The notes: generated by a model from the sequence alone, not told the origin. Counted from the first letter of the stretch, positions 21,263 to 29,889 are shown. The stretch is 64,000 nt of DNA from Streptomyces sp. Edi4 (GCF_040253615.1 NZ_JBEJGY010000004.1:186001-250000); one strand, 5' to 3'. Program-made: numbers and translations.

Positions 21263-22159
21263 TCACTTCACGACCCGCTCCGGCGGGAAGTCGGCGCTCG
21301 CCGTCACCTCCCGCCAGGCTTCGAACGTGGTCCTCAACGAGTCCAGCTTGGCGGTGGCGATGTCGTACGCGGCCTTGCCCAACAGCAGACGCGGCGGGGG
21401 CTTTTCGGCCGAGACGGCGTCGATGACGGCCTGGGCGGCGCGTGCCGGGTCTCCCGGCTGGTGGCCGTAGGTGGCCAAGGTGGAGTTCCGGCGCGCGCCG
21501 GCGGTGGACGCGTAATCGTCGATGGTGGTGGCGGACTGGCACATGGAGGGCCCGGACCAGTTGGTGCGGAACGCCGCGGGTTCGACGATCATCACGTCGA
21601 CTCCCAGAGGGGCGACCTCGGCGGCAAGTGACTCCGAGAGACCTTCCACGGCGAACTTGGTCGCGTGGTAGTAACCGGTGGCGCCGAAGCCGACCAGGCC
21701 CCCGAGTGAGGAGATGTTGACGATGTGGCCGGCGCGGCGGGCGCGCATTCCCGGCAGGACCGCCTTGGTGGTGGCGATCAAGCCGAAGACATTGGTGTCG
21801 AACAGCGCACGGACCTCGTCGTCCTCACCCTCTTCGACGGCGGCGAGGTAGCCGTAACCGGCATTGTTCACCAGTACGTCGATCCGCCCGAAGGTGTCCT
21901 CGGCCTGGCGGACCGCCTTCGTGATCTGCTCGGGGTCGGTGACGTCCAGTGCCAGAGCGATGGCGCGTTCCTCGTGTCCGGCGACCACGTCGGCGACCGT
22001 GCCCGGGTCCCGGGCGGTGACCACCGCCCGCCAACCGCGTTCCAGCACGGCCAGGGAGAGCGCCCGCCCCAGGCCGGATGAGCAGCCGGTGATGAACCAC
22101 ACAGGGGGTGCAGGGGTCGCAGAAGAGGCAGGGGATGCGAGAGATTCACGGGAGTTCAT
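21263..22159 (-). CDS. Short-chain dehydrogenase/reductase
   Basis: This 298-residue SDR has the Rossmann motif TGCSSGLG, the NNAG motif, a catalytic Ser (NISSLGG) and YYHATK carrying the Tyr and Lys. It is an NAD(P)-dependent oxidoreductase of unknown substrate. The ATG at 22159 lies ten bases after GGAAGG; an ATG six codons upstream is possible. The start lies within the last codons of the XRE-family gene, a 14-bp overlap that indicates coupling, so the regulator and SDR form one unit. Confidence 0.88.
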   Translation of the reverse strand: MNSRESLASPASSATPAPPVWFITGCSSGLGRALSLAVLERGWRAVVTARDPGTVADVVAGHEERAIALALDVTDPEQITKAVRQAEDTFGRIDVLVNNAGYGYLAAVEEGEDDEVRALFDTNVFGLIATTKAVLPGMRARRAGHIVNISSLGGLVGFGATGYYHATKFAVEGLSESLAAEVAPLGVDVMIVEPAAFRTNWSGPSMCQSATTIDDYASTAGARRNSTLATYGHQPGDPARAAQAVIDAVSAEKPPPRLLLGKAAYDIATAKLDSLRTTFEAWREVTASADFPPERVVK

Positions 22160-23120
22160 GTGGGCTGGGCCTTCCATCTTGCGTGTCTAGTGGGCGTGTC
22201 GCGTCTTGTGCCTGTGTCGCGTCTTGCGTGTGTGCCGCGTCCCGTACGTGTGCCGCGTCGTGCGCGTGTGTCGCGTCGTGCGCGTGTGTCGCGTCGTGCG
22301 TGTCCTGGAGACCGGTGAGGGAGAAGCCACCCAGCAGGGCCAGCGACTGCTCGGCGGCGCTGCCTGGTTCGGCTCGGTAGACGACCAGGTGCTGGCCGGG
22401 TGCGCTGTTGACGGAGAAGGTTTCGAACCCCAGGGTCAGTTCGCCGACAACCGGGTGGCAAAAGCGCTTGGCCGAGGCCGTCTTGGCCCGTACCTCATGG
22501 CGTGCCCACATGCGCGCGAAGTCGGGGCTGCACACCGACAGTTCACCCACCAGTTCCCACAACAGCTGATCATCGGGACCGGGATTGCCGGCCCGCAGCG
22601 CGGCCACGCATCCCTGCGCCACGACGTCCCAGTCGCGGTAGAAGTCCCGGGCGGCGGGGTTGAGGAACATCGCCGTGATCAGGCTGCTCTCGTCGCCGAG
22701 CCAGGAGAACAGCGCCTCGCCCAGCACGTTGACGGCCAGCAGGTCGAGGTGGCGGCCATAGACCAGAGCCGGCGTGTCGGCCCAGGTGTCGAGCAGGGAG
22801 ATGAGCTGCGGCCCGGCGTACTCGCGGGCGGGCCTGGAGCGTCCGGACCGCGGCGGATCGACCAGCGCGCGCAGATAGGCCGCTTCCTCGTCCTTCAGCA
22901 GCAGGGCGCTCGCCAAGGCGCGCAGTACCTGGGGCGACGGGTTGCGCTCACGTCCCTGTTCCAACCGTACGTAGTAGTCGGTGCTCACCCCGGCGAGGAC
23001 CGCGACCTCCTCGCGTCGCAGACCGGGAGTACGGCGGACCCCTGTGGGCATCCCGTGGTCCTCGGGACGCACCAGTGCCCGCCGTGCCCGCAGGAACTCG
23101 CTCAGCCGTTTCGTGTGCAT
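22146..23120 (-). CDS. XRE/MmyB-type regulator with repetitive His/Asp tail
   Basis: This 324-residue protein has an N-terminal helix-turn-helix (RREEVAVLAGVSTDYYVRLEQGRERNPSPQVL) and an MmyB-like ligand-binding domain (about 100-265), as in many actinomycete SDR-linked regulators. The tail after LLGGFSLTGLQ is abnormal: about 40 residues of HDATHA-like repeats, encoded by an 18-bp tandem repeat. The ATG at 23120 (MHTKRL) is used; the listed frame opens three codons earlier. It is upstream of and overlaps the SDR gene. Confidence 0.88.
   Translation of the reverse strand: MHTKRLSEFLRARRALVRPEDHGMPTGVRRTPGLRREEVAVLAGVSTDYYVRLEQGRERNPSPQVLRALASALLLKDEEAAYLRALVDPPRSGRSRPAREYAGPQLISLLDTWADTPALVYGRHLDLLAVNVLGEALFSWLGDESSLITAMFLNPAARDFYRDWDVVAQGCVAALRAGNPGPDDQLLWELVGELSVCSPDFARMWARHEVRAKTASAKRFCHPVVGELTLGFETFSVNSAPGQHLVVYRAEPGSAAEQSLALLGGFSLTGLQDTHDATHAHDATHAHDAAHVRDAAHTQDATQAQDATRPLDTQDGRPSPHELP
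22195..22312. repeat. 18-bp degenerate tandem repeat in regulator 3' end
   Basis: About six units related to GTGTGTCGCGTCGTGCGC follow each other with no spacer. They lie in the coding frame of the XRE/MmyB gene and encode its HDATHA tail. The unit is a multiple of three, so copy changes keep the frame. Confidence 0.75.
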
Positions 23121-23321
23121 GCCGACCAACGTAAGGGCGTACGCCGCCGGGTGGGTGGTCCTGCCCCACCCACCCGGCGGCGCGTGACGAGCTGTCCCCG
23201 ACGGCGACCGCGCACGTCATCGGCTGTAGCTTGACCTCGCCCCAAGGGCAGCCCCGACGTTTGATCCGGAGCCGCACGAGAGGCGCGGCTCGTACTGAAC
23301 CGGAACAGGACACCCTTCCGT

Positions 23322-24143
23322 ATGCCCGATGATCTGCTGCTGTCCAGCGGCGAGTTCGCGCGCCGTTCCCGGCTGTCGCCCAAGGCGCTGCGCCTGTACG
23401 AGCAGTTGGGCCTGCTGGTCCCGGACGAGGTCGACGGGGCGAACCGTTACCGTCGCTACCGGGCCGGGCGGCTGGCCGACGCGCGCCTGATCGTGTGGCT
23501 GCGTCGCCTGGACATGCCCTTGGCCGACGTGGCCCGTGTGCTGGCGGCACCTGCCGCCGAGCGCGCCGGGCACGTGAGCGCCTACTGGGAGGCAGCCGAG
23601 GCGCGGTTCGCCGCCCAGCGGCACCTCGCGGCACACGTACGGGATCTGGTGTCCGGCAACGAAGGAGGCTTCGCCATGACAAGTGCCGTCAACACCCGTG
23701 ACATTCCTGCCCAGTTGGTGCTGTCCGAGCAGCGCCACATCACCCCGGAAGAGCTGCCGGGCTGGATCGGCGCGGCGATGGACCGGTTGGGCGCCGTCGC
23801 GGAAGCGGTCGGTGGCCCGGCCGGGCCGGCGTTCGTGGTCTACCACGGCGAGGTCAACCACGACAGCGACGGACCGGTGGAGATCTGCGTCCCCGTCGAC
23901 GCGGCGTCGGCCGACCGGCTGTCCGCCCCGACCCGCCAGGAACCCGCCCACCGCGAGGCCTACGTCCGCATCACGAAGGCACAGGTCGCGTTCCCGCAGA
24001 TCCTGTCCGCCTTCGAGACGGTCGCCCAGTGGCTCAAGGAGCGGGGCCTGCCCGTGTCGTCGGCGCCGCGTGAGGTGTACTTCACCGACTGGACGAGCGC
24101 CGGGCCCGACGACGAGGTCTGCGACATCGCGTTCCCGATGTGA
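23322..24143 (+). CDS. MerR-family regulator with GyrI-like effector domain
   Basis: This 273-residue protein has an N-terminal MerR winged helix (SSGEFARRSRLSPKALRLYEQLGLLVPDEVD...YRRYRAGRLADARLIVWLRRLDMPL) and a C-terminal GyrI-like domain (about 125-270) that in BmrR and TipA binds drugs. No adjacent efflux or resistance gene is evident, so it may control itself or a distant gene. Confidence 0.88.
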   Translation: MPDDLLLSSGEFARRSRLSPKALRLYEQLGLLVPDEVDGANRYRRYRAGRLADARLIVWLRRLDMPLADVARVLAAPAAERAGHVSAYWEAAEARFAAQRHLAAHVRDLVSGNEGGFAMTSAVNTRDIPAQLVLSEQRHITPEELPGWIGAAMDRLGAVAEAVGGPAGPAFVVYHGEVNHDSDGPVEICVPVDAASADRLSAPTRQEPAHREAYVRITKAQVAFPQILSAFETVAQWLKERGLPVSSAPREVYFTDWTSAGPDDEVCDIAFPM

Positions 24144-24262
24144 CGGGAGAGGCGGCCGGCCCTTCCCGGGTCGGCCGTCGACCTGTGCCGGCGGCCCACC
24201 TGGTGTCGAGGTCACCGAACCCGCGCGCGAGTGACAGGGGACTGGATGTTTATGCTGCCCCA

Positions 24263-24901
24263 ATGCCTGAAGTGAACCTGAAGAAGTCGCAGGACCGGAC
24301 CGTGGACAAGAGTGCCTATGTCCTGTTCACACTGGTCGTGATGGGGGTCGGCTGGGTCGTCGCGGCCGTCAACACCGGGATTTCCTACCTCGCGTTGGGC
24401 ATGGACGTCATCCCGATCGTCACCGGTTTCATCGGGTGTCTCGTATTCCTGCTCCTCCTGCGCTTCCTCCACTGCGCGTGGTGGCTCGCCTTCTGCTCCG
24501 CCGTTCCCGCGTTGTTCGTCCTGGTGGGTTCGGTCCAGTACGCCCCCGAGGCCACACTCGTCAGCCGAGGTGTGCGGGAAACGGTCCGCGTCACGGCCGA
24601 CAGCGCCGCGACCGACGGTGGCTCGGACCACCACTTCACCCTCGTCGGACAGTCGGGCCGGCTCAAGGAGACCCTGGACTCCGGCGAGGGCCGTCCGAAG
24701 TGGCATGTGGGCGACCGGGTCGACGTCATACATGACCCGAAGGGCGTCATACCGATCGAGGTGGCATCCGACGTGGACCCGGACAACAGGCTCGGGTCAC
24801 TCATCATGGGTGTCGTCGGATGGACGGGCATCACCCTGCTCGCCGGCCGGCGCGGTTTCGTACGGCGCAGCGCGGGCCGGCGTCCCGTCTTCGAGGACTG
24901 A
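24263..24901 (+). CDS. DUF3592-like membrane protein
   Basis: This 212-residue protein has two or three N-terminal membrane helices (YVLFTLVVMGVGWVVAAV; VIPIVTGFIGCLVFLLLLRF), an extracytoplasmic domain of about 90 residues with a KWHVGDRVDVIHDPKG motif typical of DUF3592, and a final helix (SLIMGVVGWTGITLLAG). Function is unknown. The ATG at 24263 begins just before the first helix; the frame is open upstream without features. Confidence 0.75.
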   Translation: MPEVNLKKSQDRTVDKSAYVLFTLVVMGVGWVVAAVNTGISYLALGMDVIPIVTGFIGCLVFLLLLRFLHCAWWLAFCSAVPALFVLVGSVQYAPEATLVSRGVRETVRVTADSAATDGGSDHHFTLVGQSGRLKETLDSGEGRPKWHVGDRVDVIHDPKGVIPIEVASDVDPDNRLGSLIMGVVGWTGITLLAGRRGFVRRSAGRRPVFED

Positions 24902-25001
24902 GCCCGTCGGGTCGCGATGGCAGGTGCGGTGGCAGTGGCGCTACGGCGGGGCGCGCGGCCGACGCGGCATGGCAGAATCACGGCCCGTGCTCAGAACGAC
25001 G

Positions 25002-25046
25002 ACCCGCGTCACACGCGATGGGGCACCCGCGTCACACGCGATGGGG
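25002..25046. repeat. 22-bp direct repeat upstream of the NYN gene
   Basis: Two identical 22-bp copies (25002-25023 and 25025-25046) are separated by one base. Each contains CGCGT-CAC-ACGCG, a palindrome with 5-bp arms. They lie 22 bp before the start codon of the NYN-domain gene and could be tandem operators. Confidence 0.65.
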
Positions 25047-25067
25047 ACCGAGGCTCCGGGAGGCGAC

Positions 25068-25421
25068 ATGAGTGAGCGTCCGCTGCTGATCGTCGATGCC
25101 GCGAACGTGGTCGGGTCGGTGCCCGACGGGTGGTGGCGCGATCGCAAGGGCGCCGCGGAGCGGCTGCGGGACCGGCTGGCCGGGCGGGACGCGGACGAGG
25201 AGGTGGTCCTCGTCGTCGAGGGCGCCGCCCGGGGTGTCGAGTCCGTGCCCGGGGTGCGGGTCGAGTCCGCGACCGGCAGTGGGGACGACCTCATCGTGGA
25301 ACTCGCCGCCGCCCGCGCCGGCCGGCCCTGCACCGTCGTGACCGCCGACCGGGCGCTGCGCGAACGCGTGCGGGCCCACGGCGCCGAGTGCGTCGGTCCT
25401 CGTACGGTACGACCCGCCTGA
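25068..25421 (+). CDS. Small NYN/PIN-like nuclease-domain protein
   Basis: This 117-residue protein looks like a minimal NYN/PIN-type domain: LLIVDAANVVGS at the N-terminus gives the first acidic residue, TGSGDDLIVELA the middle pair, and TVVTADRALRERV the last. Proteins of this fold are usually metal-dependent RNases. ATG 25068 has GGGAGG just upstream. It stands alone after a repeated element. No antitoxin partner is seen. Confidence 0.75.
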   Translation: MSERPLLIVDAANVVGSVPDGWWRDRKGAAERLRDRLAGRDADEEVVLVVEGAARGVESVPGVRVESATGSGDDLIVELAAARAGRPCTVVTADRALRERVRAHGAECVGPRTVRPA

Positions 25422-25513
25422 CACCGATGCGCGTGGCGCGAGCGGCACGCTGAGGTCAGGCGTCAGGCCCTCGGCGCCTTCCGCGCACGGCGGCGGTTGC
25501 GGCTTCCACGTGC

Positions 25514-26080
25514 TCACGGCGCGGGTTCGCGCGGCGCCGTATGACTGTCGGCGCGGGTGCGGTCGTGGACGCCCTCGGGGGTGTGGCCGCGGACACCGTC
25601 AGGGGCAGCGTCGGGGGCGCCGGCTTCCTCCGTACGCGGCCAGTACCGCCCCTCGAGAGCTTCGGCGCTGCGGTTGAGCCGGACCAGGACGTCCGCCAGC
25701 TCGCGTATCTCCTCGGGGGACCAGTCCGCGACGATCCGCTCCAGGCAGGACCGGTTGACCTCGCGGTCCTCGGCGAGCCGACGCCCGCCCTCGCCGGTGA
25801 TGCGCAACTTGCGGGCCACGCCGCCGTCCGGGTCCGCCACTCGTTCGGCAAGTCCGCAGCGCAGCAGCGCGGCCGTCTGGCGGTTCACGGTCGAGGTGTC
25901 GAGCCCGAAGGCATCCGCCAACTGCCCGATGGACATGGGGCCTTCGGTGTCGATCCGGCTGAGCAGCAGGTACGCCGACCGCTCGAGGCGGTCGGGGTCA
26001 CGCTCGCGCCGGGCGAGCACCTGGCAGCGCGAGAGCAGCATCAGCTCTCGCTCCAGCTTCTCCAGCACCACGCCTCCCAC
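25514..26080 (-). CDS. MarR-family regulator
   Basis: This 188-residue protein has a MarR winged helix (AYLLLSRIDTEGPMSIGQLADAFGLDTSTVNRQTAALLRCGL, then a wing with DPDGGVARKLRIT). The 40-residue tail is low-complexity. It is divergent from the old yellow enzyme gene, and a long palindrome in the gap is a likely binding site. Induction by an electrophile would fit the target. The start may be one of the GTGs at 26080 or 26068. Confidence 0.9.
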   Translation of the reverse strand: MGGVVLEKLERELMLLSRCQVLARRERDPDRLERSAYLLLSRIDTEGPMSIGQLADAFGLDTSTVNRQTAALLRCGLAERVADPDGGVARKLRITGEGGRRLAEDREVNRSCLERIVADWSPEEIRELADVLVRLNRSAEALEGRYWPRTEEAGAPDAAPDGVRGHTPEGVHDRTRADSHTAPREPAP

Positions 26081-26184
26081 CCGTTACCGTCGCCTCATTA
26101 TCGCCGACCCGTCGAACGTCGCGGTGAGCCCCCTTCCGAGTGGAACGGCGGAGTGCCCGACCCGGCGTGACGAGCGTCGCAATA

Positions 26185-26213
26185 TGCATGATACACAGCA
26201 TGTGTACTATGCA
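26185..26213. promoter_or_regulatory. 29-bp palindromic operator, MarR/old yellow enzyme gap
   Basis: The centre is TACACA-GCA-TGTGTA (26192-26206), extended by matching TGCAT (26185-26189) and ATGCA (26209-26213), all symmetric about 26199. Eleven of thirteen position pairs match. The segment is unusually AT-rich for the window and probably overlaps the promoter. Confidence 0.8.
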
Positions 26214-26259
26214 CTTCTCGTCGCGTCCCGACGCGCCACCGCACCCCCGGAGGACCCGC

Positions 26260-27396
26260 ATGACCGGCATCACCCCGCCCACCGCCTCCCGCGCGGCCGA
26301 GCTCCTGGCCCGGCCCATCACGCTGAACGGCCTGACCGTCCCCAACCGCATCGCGATGGCCCCCATGACGCGGATGTTCTCCCCCGGCGGCGTGCCGGGC
26401 GAGGACGTGCGGGCGTACTACGCCAGCCGGGCCGCCGCGGGTGTGGGTCTGATCGTCACTGAGGGCACCTACGTGGGGCACGACTCCGCCGGGCAGAGCG
26501 ACCGGGTGCCCCGCTTCCACGGTGAGGACCAGCTGGCGGGGTGGGCCGAGGTCGCCGCAGCCGTGCACGAGGCCGGCGGCACGATCGTGCCCCAGCTGTG
26601 GCACATAGGCATGGTCCGCAAGCAGGGCGAGGCGCCGTTCGCCGACGCGCCCGCCGTCGGCCCCTCCGGCATTCGCGTCGACGGTACCGAGGGGACCGGC
26701 AAGGCGATGACCAGCGCCGACCTCGACGACGTCATCGGCGCGTTCGCCGACGCCGCGGCGGCGGCCGAGCGCATCGGCTTCGACGGCGTCGAACTGCACG
26801 GCGCGCACGGCTACTTGCTCGACCAGTTCCTGTGGGAGCGCACCAACCGCCGCACCGACGCCTACGGCGGTGACGCGGTGGCCCGTACGAAGTTCGCCGC
26901 GGAGATCGTGAGGGCGGTCCGCGAGCGCGTCTCGCCCGGCTTCCCGGTGATCTTCCGTTACTCGCAGTGGAAGCAGGAGGCCTACGACGCCCGCCTCGCG
27001 GGGACACCGGAGGAACTGGAAGCCATCCTGGCCCCGCTGGCGGACGCGGGCGTGGACGTGTTCCACGCCTCCACCCGGCGTTACTGGGTCCCGGAGTTCG
27101 ACGGCTCGGACCTGAACCTGGCGGGCTGGACCAAGAAGCTCACCGGCCGGCCGACCATCACCGTGGGTTCGGTCGGCCTGGTCGGCGGCGACTTCCTCCG
27201 CTCGTTCGCCGGCGAGGGCTCGGACCTCGGCGACATCAACAACCTCCTGGACCGCCTGGAGCGCGACGAGTTCGACATGGTCGCCGTCGGCCGGGCGCTC
27301 CTCCAGGACCCGCAGTGGGCCGCGAAGGTCCTCGGCAACCGCTTCGACGAACTGCGGCCGTACGACCCGGCCGCGCTCAAGTCGCTCAGCCGGTAG
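26260..27396 (+). CDS. Old yellow enzyme-type NADH:flavin oxidoreductase
   Basis: This 378-residue TIM-barrel flavoprotein has NRIAMAPMTRMF near the N-terminus, PQLWHIG, the HGAHGYLLDQFLW motif, and NRRTDAYGG. It reduces activated double bonds with FMN and NAD(P)H. ATG 26260 follows GGAGG by six bases. The divergent MarR gene and the palindrome upstream suggest substrate-induced expression. Confidence 0.92.
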   Translation: MTGITPPTASRAAELLARPITLNGLTVPNRIAMAPMTRMFSPGGVPGEDVRAYYASRAAAGVGLIVTEGTYVGHDSAGQSDRVPRFHGEDQLAGWAEVAAAVHEAGGTIVPQLWHIGMVRKQGEAPFADAPAVGPSGIRVDGTEGTGKAMTSADLDDVIGAFADAAAAAERIGFDGVELHGAHGYLLDQFLWERTNRRTDAYGGDAVARTKFAAEIVRAVRERVSPGFPVIFRYSQWKQEAYDARLAGTPEELEAILAPLADAGVDVFHASTRRYWVPEFDGSDLNLAGWTKKLTGRPTITVGSVGLVGGDFLRSFAGEGSDLGDINNLLDRLERDEFDMVAVGRALLQDPQWAAKVLGNRFDELRPYDPAALKSLSR

Positions 27397-27480
27397 CAGG
27401 GCAGCTCGGATTGGGGGCGGGACGCGGGGTGTCCCCCTCCGGCCCACGGTGACGAGCAAGCAGCGACCTCCCCGCACTCG

Positions 27481-27510
27481 ACGGCCCCCTGCTCCATTCC
27501 ACGGGGCCGT
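27481..27510 (+). terminator. Hairpin after the old yellow enzyme gene
   Basis: Perfect 8-bp arms ACGGCCCC and GGGGCCGT flank a 14-nt loop, 84 bp after the stop. It is followed by a few T and C bases. Confidence 0.6.
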
Positions 27511-27567
27511 CTCGTGTCGGACCCGTCCGCGGAGCACGCCGGCGACTCCCCCGGTGGTCCTTGATGA

Positions 27568-27646
27568 GGTCGCCCGTCAGGCCGGCTCGGCCGTCTGCAT
27601 GAGGCGGGGTCGCCCGTCAGGCGGGCTCGGCCGTCTGCATGAGGCG
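27568..27646. repeat. 40-bp duplication at the 3' end of a small gene
   Basis: Two copies of a 39-bp segment (27568-27606 and 27608-27646) differ at one base. The second covers the last codons and stop of the small gene at 27617-27805; the first is an extra copy just beyond its stop, still spelling RLMQTAEPA and stop on the minus strand. Confidence 0.8.
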
Positions 27647-27805
27647 CTGGAAGGCCGCCATGCACGGCAGGCAGTGGTGGTCGGTCTGGGTGTCCTCGAC
27701 CGGATCGAGCGGCTGGCCGCACAGAGTGGCCCGCTGGCCGTGGGCAACGACGTGCCACACCCGGCGGGTGCCGGCTATGGCCGTGCCGACGTGCATTTCG
27801 TACAT
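27617..27805 (-). CDS. Small Cys-containing hypothetical protein
   Basis: This 62-residue protein starts at an ATG preceded by a strong GGAGGAGGA site. It has one Cys in TLCGQPL and a CxxC-like pair in HHCLPCMAAF, which could bind zinc. I recognise no named family; small proteins of this type recur in Streptomyces. Its 3' end is duplicated just downstream. Confidence 0.6.
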   Translation of the reverse strand: MYEMHVGTAIAGTRRVWHVVAHGQRATLCGQPLDPVEDTQTDHHCLPCMAAFQRLMQTAEPA

Positions 27806-28093
27806 GACGGTCCTCCTCCAGGAGAGAGCACTCCACACCACCACCCCAGAGGCGCCGACGCCGCCCGGGCGGGCGTTCGGGTGAATCGGTGCGGAGCGGC
27901 GTACGAGCGGGGCCGGCCTCCTGGTCGCCCGGCGCGCGCGGCAGCTCGTACTGCGGCCGTTTCAAGCAGCACGTCGGATCGATCAGGGCCGGAAGGACAC
28001 TCGGTGCCGTTCGGTGAGCCACCGGCACGACACGGACAGCCCACGCCTCGCCCGGGGACCCTCGACGTCAACTCCCGTGTCGGCCAGGCCCGT

Positions 28094-29056
28094 TCACCGC
28101 GGGATGTCCGTGTGGAGGCGGATCGTGGTGCCCTGTTCGCGGGTGGAGCGGATCTCCATCAGGTCGCACAGTTGGTGGGCGAGGAAGAGGCCGCGGCCTC
28201 CTGGCTGATCCGCGCGGGGGCGGGTGCGGCCGGCCAGTACGTCGGGGATGTAGCCCGCGTCGTGGAACTCGCACAGGAACGTCGCGTCCTGCTTCCATGT
28301 CCGCAAGGTTCCCTGCCCGCCACCGTGCCGGACGCTGTTCGTGGCGATCTCGGTGACGGCCACCGCCAGCCGGGGCAGCCGGTCCTCGGGCACCCCCGCG
28401 TCCGCCGCGCACTGCGACACCTTCGACCGCACGGCCGACAGGTCACCGCGCGCGTAGACCAGCTCCTGGAAGGGGTCGCACGCCGCGGACAGCTCGTCGA
28501 ACGCGTAACCGTCGAGCCCCAGGAACCCCTCGTTCCGCACGGACCGCCCGTCCTGGTGGATGCCAGGGTGGCACCGCGAGACGGATTCCAGGGCGTGCTG
28601 GTCGTCGTCGGCCGCGTCGTAGGGACACAGCATCGACCACGCCGAGCTGCGCGCGAAGGCCCGGTTGAGAAGCCACTCGTGATAGCGCAGCTCGGAGAGG
28701 TGTGCGGCGCTGCGTGCCTGGCGCCATGCCATCTCGCCGATGCCGCGCACCGGCCGGCCCCCTTCGCCGCGCTCGCTCATCCAGGCCGTCCAGGCGTCGA
28801 TGAGCCGTCCGGGGTTGGATCCGACCGAGGAGGCGTCGACGAACGTGACAGCGGACTCATCCGGGAGCCCTTCACGCAGGAGTGAAGCCTTCTCCTCCGG
28901 GACGGCGACGATGATCGCCTCTTCTGCCTCCAGAGCCTCCCGGATGAAGCCCAGAGTGCCGGCCAGGAACTGCTCGTCACCTCGGTAGGGATAGAGCTCG
29001 TGGCGGAAGCCCGGCTCGGGCCCGGCGGATGCCGTCGAGGACGAAGAGACGCTCAT
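28094..29056 (-). CDS. MEDS-domain anti-sigma-type ATPase/kinase
   Basis: This 320-residue protein has an N-terminal MEDS domain (about 15-180: ELYPYRGDEQFLAGTLGFIREALEAEE, and MLCPYDA), the sensory domain of DcmR-type proteins. The C-terminus is a HATPase_c_2 domain (about 225-315) with an N-box-like VTEIATNSVRHGG and a GGRGLFLAHQLCD G-box-like segment. This matches RsbW-like anti-sigma kinases that bind sigma factors or phosphorylate STAS proteins. The ATG at 29056 overlaps the stop of the upstream MEDS-STAS gene by 4 bp (ATGA), so the two are made together. Confidence 0.88.
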   Translation of the reverse strand: MSVSSSSTASAGPEPGFRHELYPYRGDEQFLAGTLGFIREALEAEEAIIVAVPEEKASLLREGLPDESAVTFVDASSVGSNPGRLIDAWTAWMSERGEGGRPVRGIGEMAWRQARSAAHLSELRYHEWLLNRAFARSSAWSMLCPYDAADDDQHALESVSRCHPGIHQDGRSVRNEGFLGLDGYAFDELSAACDPFQELVYARGDLSAVRSKVSQCAADAGVPEDRLPRLAVAVTEIATNSVRHGGGQGTLRTWKQDATFLCEFHDAGYIPDVLAGRTRPRADQPGGRGLFLAHQLCDLMEIRSTREQGTTIRLHTDIPR

Positions 29057-29889
29057 GCGCTCATCACCACCCTGAGGTCGGCCCCCGCGTAGCCGGCGAG
29101 TTCCCAGCACAGGCGCACCGTGTCGTTGGCGCCTTCTACCAGGACACGGTGGTCCGGGACCCGGCGCACCGTGTCCACGAGGGCCCCCATCCCTGCCGCG
29201 TCGATGAGTTCGAGCGCGTCGAAGCGCAGCCTCAACATCGGCGTGCGCAACACCGCCGCGCGCAATGCCGCGCTGAACGCCGGCGCGCCCTCCGCGTCGA
29301 TCACTCCGTCCACACTCCAAGTGTCGGCGCCCGTGCTGAACATCCGGAATGCCGGGTGCACAGCACGTGTGCCCACCTCGTGCGGGTGCACGCCTGTCAC
29401 ATGTTCCAGCGTAGTCCCGTCCCATTGTGAGGGCCGCAGGGCGCAGACCACGATCGCGCCGCTTTCGGACGCGAACTGGTCCAGTCGCAGCTCCTGGTCC
29501 AGCAGCTCCTCGATGCCGTCGTGCGCCGTAATGGGTCTTCGTTCGGTGAGAACGCGTACGGACCTGAAGCCCTCGCGCTCCGCCGTACGCGCCTCACGGC
29601 GTACCGCCGCCAGGACGGAGTCGGCGCCCGCGGTCTCCGAGCGGTCGAGCACGACCGAGGAGGACGGCACGCCCTCACGCGAGACATGGAAGGTGTCGCC
29701 GTGACCGCCGACGACGACGATCTTGTCGCCGTAGAGGGCTCCGTCCGCCACGAAAGCCCGTACGTCGGTCAGGAGCGACGCGGCTGGGTCCATGCGCCAG
29801 CAGACGTGGTCGCCCAGCTCGACCTCATCCAGTGTCGCCCTTACCCGTGCGGCCCGCACCTGGCCCCCTTCCAGCAGTCGTCCCGCCAT
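29053..29889 (-). CDS. MEDS-STAS protein (anti-sigma antagonist-like)
   Basis: This 278-residue protein has a MEDS sensory domain (about 10-175: DEVELGDHVCWRMDPAASLLTDVRAFVADGALYGDKIVVV) and a C-terminal STAS domain (about 185-275: TWSVDGVIDAEGAPAFSAALRAA, LRLRFDALELIDAAGMGALVDTV). At the position of the phosphorylatable Ser in SpoIIAA (DSSG) it has DAAG, so it may not be switched by phosphorylation. ATG 29889 begins directly before the domain. It is the first gene of the pair with the ATPase. Confidence 0.88.
   Translation of the reverse strand: MAGRLLEGGQVRAARVRATLDEVELGDHVCWRMDPAASLLTDVRAFVADGALYGDKIVVVGGHGDTFHVSREGVPSSSVVLDRSETAGADSVLAAVRREARTAEREGFRSVRVLTERRPITAHDGIEELLDQELRLDQFASESGAIVVCALRPSQWDGTTLEHVTGVHPHEVGTRAVHPAFRMFSTGADTWSVDGVIDAEGAPAFSAALRAAVLRTPMLRLRFDALELIDAAGMGALVDTVRRVPDHRVLVEGANDTVRLCWELAGYAGADLRVVMSA

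Noticed and set aside
22195..22312. CRISPR array
   Set aside because: Units are contiguous, degenerate and in a coding frame, with no unique spacers and no cas genes.
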